DNA from: Thermoanaerobaculia bacterium
GTDB lineage: Bacteria > Acidobacteriota > Thermoanaerobaculia > Multivoradales > Multivoraceae
Reading direction: 5' to 3'
DNA length: 64,000 nt
Assembly (NCBI GenBank): GCA_022823665.1
Contig: JAJEHN010000020.1
Coordinates: 1-64,000 of the forward strand
Shown: piece after piece, positions 39,684 through 47,158 of the stretch
How the letters are laid out: each line of letters starts with the position of its first letter
Position numbering within the stretch: the first letter of the stretch is position 1
Translations under genes and position numbers: made by a program
The notes under the pieces: model-generated
Databases searched by the model: none
What the model was told of the DNA's origin: nothing
What the model saw: the letters and a program-made list of their open reading frames with translations, nothing else

Positions 39684-41783
39684 GTGCTTTGTTTGCGAGT
39701 CGTGGCGGTCCTGCTTCTGCCTGTGGCCGCGTGCGCGCCCGCGCCGGAAGAGTCCCTGGACGGCGGCTGGCCTGATCGTTCGCCCCGGTTCGACGTAGTC
39801 GAAGAACTGCGCGCCGACCTGCTGCGTCCGCGTTCGGCCGCCGACGGCGGCGGGACGGCCACCGTCGAGGCCCTGAGGGGTCCGGCGGTCGCGGGCAGTC
39901 CGGGAAGCTGGCGGATCGTCTACAGGGCGGGGCCGGCGGGCGTAACGGTCGGAGGAACCGTTCACCTCCAGGTGTCCCCCTTCTGGGGCTGGAGCACACC
40001 GCAGACGGAACGCCCGGAGGCGCTGGGCTACACGACGATCGAGACGGCCGCCGCCGGTGTCGAGCTCTCGGCCGAAACACTGGATCAGCAGTTGCTCGCG
40101 ATCGGCGTCGGCGGCCGGCCGCTTGCCGCAGGAGAAGAGGTTGCGATCACGTACGGAGCCGGCCCGGCGGGCGCGCTGGCCGACCGGTACGCCGAGCGTG
40201 AGTCGCGCTTCTGGGTCGCGGTCGACGGCGACGGCGACGGAGTGCGGGAACTGATCGCGGAGTCGCCCGCGGTGGATGTGATGCCGGGGCCGCCGGCGCG
40301 GTTGCTGCTCCACGTGCCCTCGACCGCGCGGCCGGCCGATCGCGTCGAGCTCACGGCGGCGCTGGTTGACGGCGCGGGGAACGGCTGGCCGGCGGCATCC
40401 GGGACGCTGGAGCTGCGACTGCCTGCCGGCGTCGACCTGGTCGACTCGAGGGCCGTGTCAGGCCATGTCCCTGCACGCCTCGTGTCGGTGCGCCGGCCTT
40501 CTGGCCGGCATTCCGGGGCCGAAGTGGAGCGGGTCGTCTCCCTGGCCCTCGCCGTCGAGGATCGAGGCCGGCTCGTCGTTCCGCTTCGGCTCACGGCGGA
40601 GGCCGGCGGCGTGATCAGGGTGCGCGGCCGGTTCATGGGCGCCGCGGTCGAGCTCGGGTTCGAGGCGGAGAGCAATCCGCTGCTGGTATCGCCGGCCGGC
40701 CGGCGCATCCTGTGGGCCGATCTCCAGAACCACTCCGGACTCTCCGACGGCTCGGCGACGCCGGACGATCTGCTGCGCTACGCGCGGGAGGTGGCCGCCC
40801 TCGACGCCGCGGCGGTAACCGACCACGACCACTGGGGCATGCGGTTCATGGACGGTGAGCCCTCGATCTGGCGGCGGACCCTGGACGCGGCCGAGACCCG
40901 CAACGAACCGGGGCGCTTCGTCGCGCTGGCCGGTTACGAGTGGACCAACTGGGTCGAGGGCCATCGCCACGTCGTCTTCTTCGAGCCGACGGCCGAGGCC
41001 GCGGCCGGCCTGCTTCTCAGCGCGATCGACGAGCGCCACGACGAGCCGCACGAACTATGGGCCGGCCTCGAGGACGTGCGGGCGCTGACCTTCGCCCACC
41101 ATTCGGCCGGGGCTCCGATCGCCACGGACTGGTCTTCGCCGCCGCCGGCCGGACTCGAACCCGTCACCGAGGTCGTGTCCGTCCATGGGTCGAGCGAGGC
41201 TGCCGACTCGCCGGGGATGGTCGTCCGGAACGCGCTGGCCGGCAACTTCGTGCGCGACACTCTGGATCGCGGCTACCGGCTCGGATTCGTCGGTTCGAGC
41301 GACGGCCACGACGGGCATCCGGGTCTCGGGCACCTCGCGTCGCCGAGCGGCGGCGTCGCGGCGATCCTGAGTGGCGAAGTGACCCGGGAGGGGATTTACG
41401 AGGCGCTGCTCGCGCGTCGCGCGTATGCCACGAACGGCCCCCGGATCGTGATCCGTGCAAGCTACGGGGGATGGCCGATCGGCGCCGACATTCCCGCCGC
41501 CGCGGCCGCCGCGGGCACGGTGGGACCGATCGCCGGCGTGCCGGAGGCGACGCTGGTCGTGCGCGCGGTCGCACCGGGGGAGATTGCGCGGATCGAGGTG
41601 GTCAGCCGCAAGGGCGCGGCCAGCGCGGGCGCCGTGACGGGTGAGGCTCTATGCGGGGAAGGTGAGCGGGAGTGCAGCCTGACCGTGCCGCTGCCAGGGT
41701 TTCAGACTGGCGGCTATCTCTACCTTCGCGTGGTCCAGGAAGACGGCGGCGCCGCCTGGACCAGCCCGTTCTTCTTCGAGTAG
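39684..41783 (+). CDS. DUF3604/PHP-domain metallohydrolase-like lipoprotein
   Basis: 699 residues from GTG 39684. A short signal peptide ends in lipobox PVAAC (Cys17). About 330 residues of beta-rich sequence precede a PHP-like metal domain: LWADLQNHSGLSDGSATPDDLLRYAR (about 344-369), AAAVTDHDHWG (~376-386), FAHHSAG and GSSDGHDGHPG. These carry the usual metal-binding histidines and aspartates of DUF3604. Members are thought to act as secreted metal-dependent hydrolases; substrate unknown. Residues ~269-275 overlap a copy of a hairpin repeat. Lies 5 bp from the convergent DUF4399 gene. Confidence 0.83.
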   Translation: MLCLRVVAVLLLPVAACAPAPEESLDGGWPDRSPRFDVVEELRADLLRPRSAADGGGTATVEALRGPAVAGSPGSWRIVYRAGPAGVTVGGTVHLQVSPFWGWSTPQTERPEALGYTTIETAAAGVELSAETLDQQLLAIGVGGRPLAAGEEVAITYGAGPAGALADRYAERESRFWVAVDGDGDGVRELIAESPAVDVMPGPPARLLLHVPSTARPADRVELTAALVDGAGNGWPAASGTLELRLPAGVDLVDSRAVSGHVPARLVSVRRPSGRHSGAEVERVVSLALAVEDRGRLVVPLRLTAEAGGVIRVRGRFMGAAVELGFEAESNPLLVSPAGRRILWADLQNHSGLSDGSATPDDLLRYAREVAALDAAAVTDHDHWGMRFMDGEPSIWRRTLDAAETRNEPGRFVALAGYEWTNWVEGHRHVVFFEPTAEAAAGLLLSAIDERHDEPHELWAGLEDVRALTFAHHSAGAPIATDWSSPPPAGLEPVTEVVSVHGSSEAADSPGMVVRNALAGNFVRDTLDRGYRLGFVGSSDGHDGHPGLGHLASPSGGVAAILSGEVTREGIYEALLARRAYATNGPRIVIRASYGGWPIGADIPAAAAAAGTVGPIAGVPEATLVVRAVAPGEIARIEVVSRKGAASAGAVTGEALCGEGERECSLTVPLPGFQTGGYLYLRVVQEDGGAAWTSPFFFE
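40487..40511 (-). repeat. Hairpin-2 core of the intergenic repeat, inside the DUF3604 gene
   Basis: On the complement strand: AT, GCCGGCC-AGAA-GGCCGGC, GCACC. This has the same 7-4-7 stem-loop and flanks as the double-hairpin repeats, with an AGAA loop as in copies 1-2, but the first hairpin is not recognisable. It lies in frame and encodes RRPSGRHSG in the lipoprotein. Confidence 0.55.
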
Positions 41784-41788
41784 CGGGG

Positions 41789-42319
41789 CTACTCGGTCGC
41801 CGCCTCTTCCTCCACGTGCACCATGATGTACTGCGACAGGCCCGGCTCGTCGAGCGTCCGGTGCTCCCCGTCGCCGATCTGGAGGCAGAGGTAGTGCTCG
41901 CCGGGGCTGAGTTCGATCTCGATCGAGTCTGAGCCGTCTCCGAAGTGGATCCACGGGTCCGCGGTCGGGATCACGATGCCCGGCTCGAGACACTCTCCGT
42001 CGATCGCGATGTGGTAGTGGCCCGCCCCCTCGTTGATCGCGCCGTCGCCGACGGGCTCGATGATGAAGTTCTCGGCCGCGAACTGCAGGTTGATCAGGCT
42101 GGGGATCGTGGCGTGGTTCTCCAGTCCCACGAAGTAGACGCGCGGCGCGCCGTCGTCGGCCGCTTCTTCGGCGTGGTCCATGTCGCCTTCCGCGTGGTCG
42201 TGGCCCGCGTGGTCGTCCTCGGAGCCGGCGCTACCGCCTCCGCATGCGGCGAGCAGGAGCAGCAGCAGGGCTGCCGCCAAGATCATGTACGGGCGGTTCT
42301 TCGCGAGGTCGAGGAGCAT
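41789..42319 (-). CDS. DUF4399 lipoprotein with His/Asp-rich linker
   Basis: 176 residues. Lipobox LLAAC (Cys26). The linker DDHAGHDHAEGDMDHAEE (residues ~35-52) is rich in histidine and acidic residues and may bind metal. The DUF4399 domain follows: RVYFVGLENHATIPS, GAGHYHIAIDGE and IHFGDGSDSIEIELSPGEHYLCLQIGDGEHR. This domain is a periplasmic fold of unknown role. CGGAGAAA Shine-Dalgarno before ATG 42319. It is 18 bp downstream of the small membrane protein gene, likely co-transcribed, and convergent with the DUF3604 gene. Confidence 0.85.
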   Translation of the reverse strand: MLLDLAKNRPYMILAAALLLLLLAACGGGSAGSEDDHAGHDHAEGDMDHAEEAADDGAPRVYFVGLENHATIPSLINLQFAAENFIIEPVGDGAINEGAGHYHIAIDGECLEPGIVIPTADPWIHFGDGSDSIEIELSPGEHYLCLQIGDGEHRTLDEPGLSQYIMVHVEEEAATE

Positions 42320-42337
42320 GTGCGTTTCTCCGTAGTC

Positions 42338-42679
42338 TTAGGCGTGCGCGGCGGCGGTCGCGCGCAGGCCGAGCCCGGCCACGACCGCGAACAGGAGCGC
42401 GAAGACCACGTTCGCGATGCTCCCGTCGCCGCCGGCCAGTCCCATCCCGGCGATGACCAGCAAGGCCACGGCGATGATGATCGAGAAGACGTTGCCCATC
42501 TTCTGGGCGTCTTCCTCGCTGCCGCCCATGCAGCCGACGCGGACCAGGAAGAAGGTCAGGACGGCGAAGAAGGCAAGGAGGTTCCACCAGGACCCGGCGG
42601 CCGCGTCGACCATGGCCTGACTGGCCCACCAACCGGCGCCGAGAATGTACGCGATCGCAAACATGAAGTTCTTGAACAT
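42338..42679 (-). CDS. Small polytopic membrane protein
   Basis: 113 residues with three or four hydrophobic segments: FAIAYILGAGWWASQAMV, WWNLLAFFAVLTFFLVRV, VFSIIIAVALLVIAGMGL and IANVVFALLFAVVAGLGL. A conserved-looking CMGGSEEDAQKMG lies in a loop. No family recognised. An extended -10 (TGCTAGATT, complement) ends 9 nt before the ATG, with no clear Shine-Dalgarno, so the leader should be very short. It precedes the DUF4399 lipoprotein gene and probably works with it. Confidence 0.65.
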   Translation of the reverse strand: MFKNFMFAIAYILGAGWWASQAMVDAAAGSWWNLLAFFAVLTFFLVRVGCMGGSEEDAQKMGNVFSIIIAVALLVIAGMGLAGGDGSIANVVFALLFAVVAGLGLRATAAAHA

Positions 42680-42791
42680 GGCGAGCGCAATCTAGCAGCT
42701 TGCACCGTAGAACGCTATGCGGTCCTACGGTGCATGCTGCTGGATGAGGACGGGCTGGGCCGAAACTCCGAGCCTGCGAGGCGTTTCGGGG

Positions 42792-44087
42792 CTAGAGGGC
42801 AGCGACCTCCAGGTCAAGCGCCTCGGCGTACTTCTCGTACGCCGCCTGCCGCAGCTTGAGCAGGTGGGTGGTCGGGAAGAGATCGTCCGTGCCCGCGTAC
42901 TCCCGCAGGATCTGCTTCGCCACCGTGATCTTGTGGACCTCCGTGGGTCCGTCGGCAAGGGCCATGTGGAAGGAGTCGACGACGCCCGCCGAGAAGGTCA
43001 TCTCGTTCGAGACGCCGAGCGAGCCGTGGATCATCAGCGCCCGTGAGAAGACGTCCAGGTAGACCTTCGGCATGACCGCCTTGACGGCCGAGATGTCCTT
43101 GCGGACCATCCGGTAGTCCTTGTACTTGTCGATCTTCCAGGCGGTCTGGAGCACGAAGAGCCGGAACTGCTCGATCTGCGCCCAGGAGTCGGCGATCTTC
43201 TCCTGGACGAGCTGCTTCTGGGCAAGGAGTTCTCCCTGCGTTTCCCGGGACAACACCCGCTCGCACATCTGGTCGAAGGCGGTGCGCACCTTGGCGATCG
43301 TGCGCATCGCGTGGTGGATGCGGCCGCCGCCGAGGCGGGTCTGGGCGACCACGAAGCCCTGGCCGCGCTGGCCGAGCAGGTGGTCCTTGGGCACCCGCAC
43401 GTCCGTGTAGCGGACGTAGCCGTGGGAGCCGTCCTCGTTGCCGGTGCCGACGGCGACGTTGCGGATGATCTTGACGCCCGGCGTGTCCTTGGGCACCAGG
43501 AACATCGACATCCTGTTGTAGGGCGGGGCGTCCGGGTCGGTGACCACCATGACGACCAGCAGGGAGGCGTAGCGGGCGTTCGAGGAGAACCACTTCTCAC
43601 CGTTGATCACCCACTCGTCGCCGTCGAGGACGGCCCGGGTCGTGAACACCTTCGGGTCGGAACCGCCGTGCGGCTCCGTCATCGAGTAGGCCGAGACCAT
43701 CCTGTTGTCGAGCAAGGGCTGCAGGTAGCGCGCCTTCTGCTCGTCCGTGCCGTAGTGGGCGATGATCTCCGCGTTGCCCGAGTCCGGCGCCTGGCAGCCG
43801 AACACGATCGGCGCGTGCGGCGAGCGGCCGAGGATCTCGTTCATCAGCGCCAGCTTGACCTGGCCGTAACCCTGGCCGCCGAGGTCGGGCCCGAGATGGC
43901 AGGCCCAGAGCTTGCGCTTCCTGACCTCTTCCTGGAGCGGCGGGATCAGCTTCTGCCGCTTGGGGCACGACAGGTCGTAGGGACTGCCGAGAACGAATCG
44001 AAGCGGTTCGATCTCGTTCGTGACGAACTCGTCCATCCAGTCCAGCTTGTCCTGGAATTCAGCGTCTGTTTCGAAGTCCCATGCCAT
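42792..44087 (-). CDS. Acyl-CoA dehydrogenase family protein
   Basis: 431 residues of the FAD-dependent acyl-CoA dehydrogenase fold. Helical N-terminal domain; middle beta domain with AYSMTEPHGGSDPKVFTTRA (~134-152) and WFSSNARYASLLVVMVVTD; C-terminal helical domain with QTRLGGGRIHHAMRTIAKVR and HGSLGVSNEMTF. The layout fits ACAD10/11-like or CaiA-like members of ~400-430 residues. It desaturates an acyl-CoA, substrate unknown. GAGGAG Shine-Dalgarno 8 nt before ATG 44087. Monocistronic, divergent from the PQQ dehydrogenase gene, 71 bp apart. Confidence 0.9.
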   Translation of the reverse strand: MAWDFETDAEFQDKLDWMDEFVTNEIEPLRFVLGSPYDLSCPKRQKLIPPLQEEVRKRKLWACHLGPDLGGQGYGQVKLALMNEILGRSPHAPIVFGCQAPDSGNAEIIAHYGTDEQKARYLQPLLDNRMVSAYSMTEPHGGSDPKVFTTRAVLDGDEWVINGEKWFSSNARYASLLVVMVVTDPDAPPYNRMSMFLVPKDTPGVKIIRNVAVGTGNEDGSHGYVRYTDVRVPKDHLLGQRGQGFVVAQTRLGGGRIHHAMRTIAKVRTAFDQMCERVLSRETQGELLAQKQLVQEKIADSWAQIEQFRLFVLQTAWKIDKYKDYRMVRKDISAVKAVMPKVYLDVFSRALMIHGSLGVSNEMTFSAGVVDSFHMALADGPTEVHKITVAKQILREYAGTDDLFPTTHLLKLRQAAYEKYAEALDLEVAAL

Positions 44088-44146
44088 GTCTCGTTCTCCT
44101 CTAACGCCCTGCTTCTGAAGGCCGCTTAGCGTACAGGATGGGCACG

Positions 44147-44152
44147 TAGACT
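44147..44152 (+). promoter_or_regulatory. -10 box TAGACT, leaderless start
   Basis: TAGACT ends exactly 6 nt before ATG 44159 and no Shine-Dalgarno is present, so the mRNA should start at or next to the A of the start codon. Confidence 0.5.
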
Positions 44153-44158
44153 CGCCGG

Positions 44159-46201
44159 ATGCAGCTCAACAGGACCGATCGTGCCTCCACGTCTTCGTCG
44201 ACTGCCGGTGCGCCGGCCCTCTGGCCGGCTTCCGGTTCTGCGGTAGCCCCGAGCGCGGTTCTCCTGCTGATCCTGGCTTCCGGATGCGCCGGCGACTCCG
44301 AGCCCGGCCCTGGCGGCGACGCGATCGGCGAGTGGCATCACTACGCCGCCGACCGCGCCTCGACCAAGTACTCGCCGCTCGACCAGATCAACCCGTCCAA
44401 CGTCGACCGGCTGCGCGAAGTCTGGCGCTGGACATCGGTCGAGACGGAGGCCGATACGGAGTTTCGCGGCGGCATGTACAAGAGCACGCCGCTGTACATC
44501 GACGGCACCCTCTACATAACGACCTCCCTCAGCCAGGTGGCGGCGATCGACCCGGGCACGGGTGAGACGCGCTGGGTCTACGACCCGAGGAGCTACGACG
44601 CCGGCCGCCCGGCGAACGCGGGTTTCCAGCAGCGCGGGCTCGAGTACTGGCGCGGGGAGATCGACGGCGAACCCACGGAACGCCTGATCTACGCGGCCCA
44701 TCACCGCCGTCTGATCTCGCTCGACCGGGCGACCGGCCAGCCCGACCCGGCCTTCGGCGACGGCGGCATGGTGAACACGGCCATCGGCCTGGGCCGCGAG
44801 ATCAACGAGCGCCAGTACACCCACTCGGCGCCGCCGGTCGTCTGCGCCGACGTCATCGTGCTGGGCTCGGTCATCTCGGACGGCCCGCGCGGACCGAAGA
44901 TGCCGCCCGGCCACGTCCGCGGCTACGACGTGCGGACCGGGGAGATGCGCTGGATCTTCCACACGATTCCGCAGCCCGGCGAGTTCGGCAACGAGACCTG
45001 GCTCGACGGCTCCTGGGAGTACTCCGGAAACACGAACGTGTGGACGATGATGAGTTGCGACGATGAGCTCGGCTTGGTCTACCTGCCGGTGTCGACGCCG
45101 ACGAACGACTGGTACGGCGGCCACCGGCGCGGCGACAACCTGTTTGCGGAGAGCCTGGTGGCGCTCGACGCCCGCACCGGCGAACGGAAGTGGCACTTCC
45201 AGGCGGTCCGCCACGGTCTCTGGGACTACGACCTGGCCTCGGCCCCGAACCTGGTCGACATTACCGTCGATGGCCGCGAGATCGAGGCGGTGGCCCTGGT
45301 CAGCAAGCAGGGCCTCACCTACGTCTTCGACCGGGAGACGGGCGAGCCCGTGTGGCCGATCGACGAGATCCCGGTGCCGCAGACGGCGGTGCCCGGCGAG
45401 TGGACCTCGGCGACGCAGCCGATGCCGACGAAGCCCGCGCCCTTCGAGCGGCTCGGCATGACCGAGGACGACCTGATCGACTTCACGCCGGAACTGCGCG
45501 CCGAGGCGCTCGAGATCGCCGGGGACTACGTGCTGGGGCCGATCTTCACGCCGCCGCTCGAGGTCAGGGAAGGCGGCAAGCTCGGCGTGCTGACGCTGCC
45601 GTCCGCCGCCGGCGGCGCGAACTGGCGCGGCGCGGCGGTCGATCCCGAGGCCGGCGTCCTCTACGTGCCGTCGATGACCAAGGTGATGAGCTTCGGCGTG
45701 CAGCCGGCCGACGCGGCCCGCTCCGAGTTCCGCTACGTCGACGCGCTCGGCCTCGTCGAGGGGCCGCGCGGTCTTCCCCTGGTCAAGCCGCCGTACAGCC
45801 GGATCACCGCGATCGACCTGAACACCGGCGAGCACCTCTGGCAGGTCGCCCACGGCCCGGGTCCGAAGGATCATCCCGCGATCGCGCACCTCGGCCTGCC
45901 CGACCTGGGCAGCGCCTCCCACGGCATCCTCTCGAACGGCGGCCTGGTGCTGACGAAGGACCTGATCTTCATCATCCAGGCGGACTACGACCCGAGCCGC
46001 ATGACGTTCATGGGCAACGCCGGCCACATCCGCGCCTACGACAGGCGGGACGGCGCGAAGCTCTGGGAGCACCGCGTGGAACCGACCCCGCACGGCACGC
46101 CGATGACCTACCTCCACGAAGGGCGGCAGTACGTGGCCTTCACCGTCGGCGCCGGCCGCTGGGAACAAACCCCGGCCCTCGTGGCGTTGGCGCTGGAGTA
46201 A
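44159..46201 (+). CDS. PQQ-dependent dehydrogenase lipoprotein
   Basis: 680 residues. A lipobox LASGC (Cys43) ends an unusually long signal peptide whose N-region overlaps a hairpin repeat. The quinoprotein propeller follows: WHHYAADRASTKYSPLDQINPSNVDRL, repeated blade ends (YITTSLSQVAAIDPGTGETRWVY, FDRETGEPVWPI), SAAGGANWRGAAVDPEAGVLYVPS and YLHEGRQYVAFTVGAGRW. Matches membrane-bound glucose/sugar or alcohol dehydrogenases of the PQQ family; no haem motif is present, so electrons must go to a separate carrier or quinone. ATG 44159 is the first plausible start and is preceded by a TAGACT box 6 nt away. Confidence 0.88.
   Translation: MQLNRTDRASTSSSTAGAPALWPASGSAVAPSAVLLLILASGCAGDSEPGPGGDAIGEWHHYAADRASTKYSPLDQINPSNVDRLREVWRWTSVETEADTEFRGGMYKSTPLYIDGTLYITTSLSQVAAIDPGTGETRWVYDPRSYDAGRPANAGFQQRGLEYWRGEIDGEPTERLIYAAHHRRLISLDRATGQPDPAFGDGGMVNTAIGLGREINERQYTHSAPPVVCADVIVLGSVISDGPRGPKMPPGHVRGYDVRTGEMRWIFHTIPQPGEFGNETWLDGSWEYSGNTNVWTMMSCDDELGLVYLPVSTPTNDWYGGHRRGDNLFAESLVALDARTGERKWHFQAVRHGLWDYDLASAPNLVDITVDGREIEAVALVSKQGLTYVFDRETGEPVWPIDEIPVPQTAVPGEWTSATQPMPTKPAPFERLGMTEDDLIDFTPELRAEALEIAGDYVLGPIFTPPLEVREGGKLGVLTLPSAAGGANWRGAAVDPEAGVLYVPSMTKVMSFGVQPADAARSEFRYVDALGLVEGPRGLPLVKPPYSRITAIDLNTGEHLWQVAHGPGPKDHPAIAHLGLPDLGSASHGILSNGGLVLTKDLIFIIQADYDPSRMTFMGNAGHIRAYDRRDGAKLWEHRVEPTPHGTPMTYLHEGRQYVAFTVGAGRWEQTPALVALALE
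44205..44243 (-). repeat. Hairpin repeat copy inside signal-peptide region of PQQ gene
   Basis: On the complement strand: a CCG...CGG remnant of hairpin 1, 2-nt spacer, GCCGGCC-AGAG-GGCCGGC, GCACC. Spacing equals the intergenic copies. It encodes STAGAPALWPASG, in front of the hydrophobic core of the signal peptide. Confidence 0.55.
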
Positions 46202-46228
46202 GCCGAGTCCCGGCAAAGCGTTCGCCCT

Positions 46229-46268
46229 CTGGGTGCGCCGGCGCCCCGCCGGTCGCCGCTCCCGGCGG
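46229..46268 (-). repeat. Double-hairpin intergenic repeat, copy 4 (reverse orientation)
   Basis: On the complement strand: CCGCCGGGAGCGG hairpin 1, 2-nt spacer, hairpin 2 with ACCGGCG-GGG-CGCCGGC (one wobble pair), then GCACCCAG. Lies between the convergent PQQ and thioredoxin-fold genes. Confidence 0.7.
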
Positions 46269-46311
46269 CCTCAAGACGGGCCGGTCAGAGACCGGCACCA
46301 TGTCGACAGGC

Positions 46312-47130
46312 CTACCGCGACCCGGCGAGGACGGCCTGCAGCACCCGCGCAGGCTGGGCGAACTCTTGCGCCCCGCCGAAGCGACCGACCTCCTGGCCGT
46401 TGCGATAGACGATCGCCATCGGCAGGCCCGTCACTTCGTTGCTCTTGACTTCAGGGTCTTCCCAGCCGGCCGGAGGCGAAGCCAGCCCGTAGTACTCGAA
46501 GGTGACCTGGGTGCCTTCGAGGCCTGCGTTGACCTCGAGGAGGTTCGGCAGCACCTGTTTGCAGACTCCGCACCAGGAGCCGAAGAAGACTCTGACTCGA
46601 GCCGCTTCGGTGTCGCGGAGTGCGGCCATGGCGGCGGCGTTCGGCTGGAAAGCGTCCATGCCGGCGCGGTAGCCGGGTGAGTGCTCGAGCAGTTCGCCCA
46701 GGGTGCGGTCGCCGACCAGGGGAGGCCGCGGCAGGACCTTCACCTCCCGGCCCTCGATGGGCAGGACGATCGTGGTCTGGTCCGGTGTGGCGTCGCCGAT
46801 GTAGGACTTGTCCGGTTCGGCAACCACGTCGTAGCCGGGCCCGGAAGCCAGTAGATCGGAGCCCAGGAGCTGGTCCACGGCCATGCTGCGGGCCCACAGC
46901 AGGAGCGGCTCGCCCAGGGCGTCGCTCAGGATCAGCATCGCGGCGGCGCGCTGCGAGAGATACAGCCGGGCATCGGAGTCGGCCTGACCGTCGACCTCGA
47001 GAATGTAGTCGTCGATGGGCGCGAAGCCGCTCAGCACCGGGTGTGCGGTCTGGGCCGGAAGGTGCGCGGCAACGGCCACGAGCAGAGCCGGCAGAACGCA
47101 GAGCGTTGACGTAATCCGTTGGGTCGTCAC
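46312..47130 (-). CDS. Secreted thioredoxin-fold protein
   Basis: 272 residues from GTG 47130. The signal peptide (TSTLCVLPALLVAVAAHLPAQ) supports this start over a longer frame that runs into the next gene. The thioredoxin active site WCGVC (Cys187, Cys190) is in FFGSWCGVCKQVLPNLLEV, with the cis-proline Pro237 in TGLPMAIVYRNG. The ~140-residue N-terminal part is not recognised. A periplasmic disulfide reductase, or cytochrome c maturation helper, is likely. TAGGAT ends 8 nt before the start. 28 bp downstream of the indolepyruvate oxidoreductase gene, on the same strand. Confidence 0.85.
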   Translation of the reverse strand: MTTQRITSTLCVLPALLVAVAAHLPAQTAHPVLSGFAPIDDYILEVDGQADSDARLYLSQRAAAMLILSDALGEPLLLWARSMAVDQLLGSDLLASGPGYDVVAEPDKSYIGDATPDQTTIVLPIEGREVKVLPRPPLVGDRTLGELLEHSPGYRAGMDAFQPNAAAMAALRDTEAARVRVFFGSWCGVCKQVLPNLLEVNAGLEGTQVTFEYYGLASPPAGWEDPEVKSNEVTGLPMAIVYRNGQEVGRFGGAQEFAQPARVLQAVLAGSR

Positions 47131-47158
47131 GGCGAGGGATCCTAGCGCGGGCGCCGCT

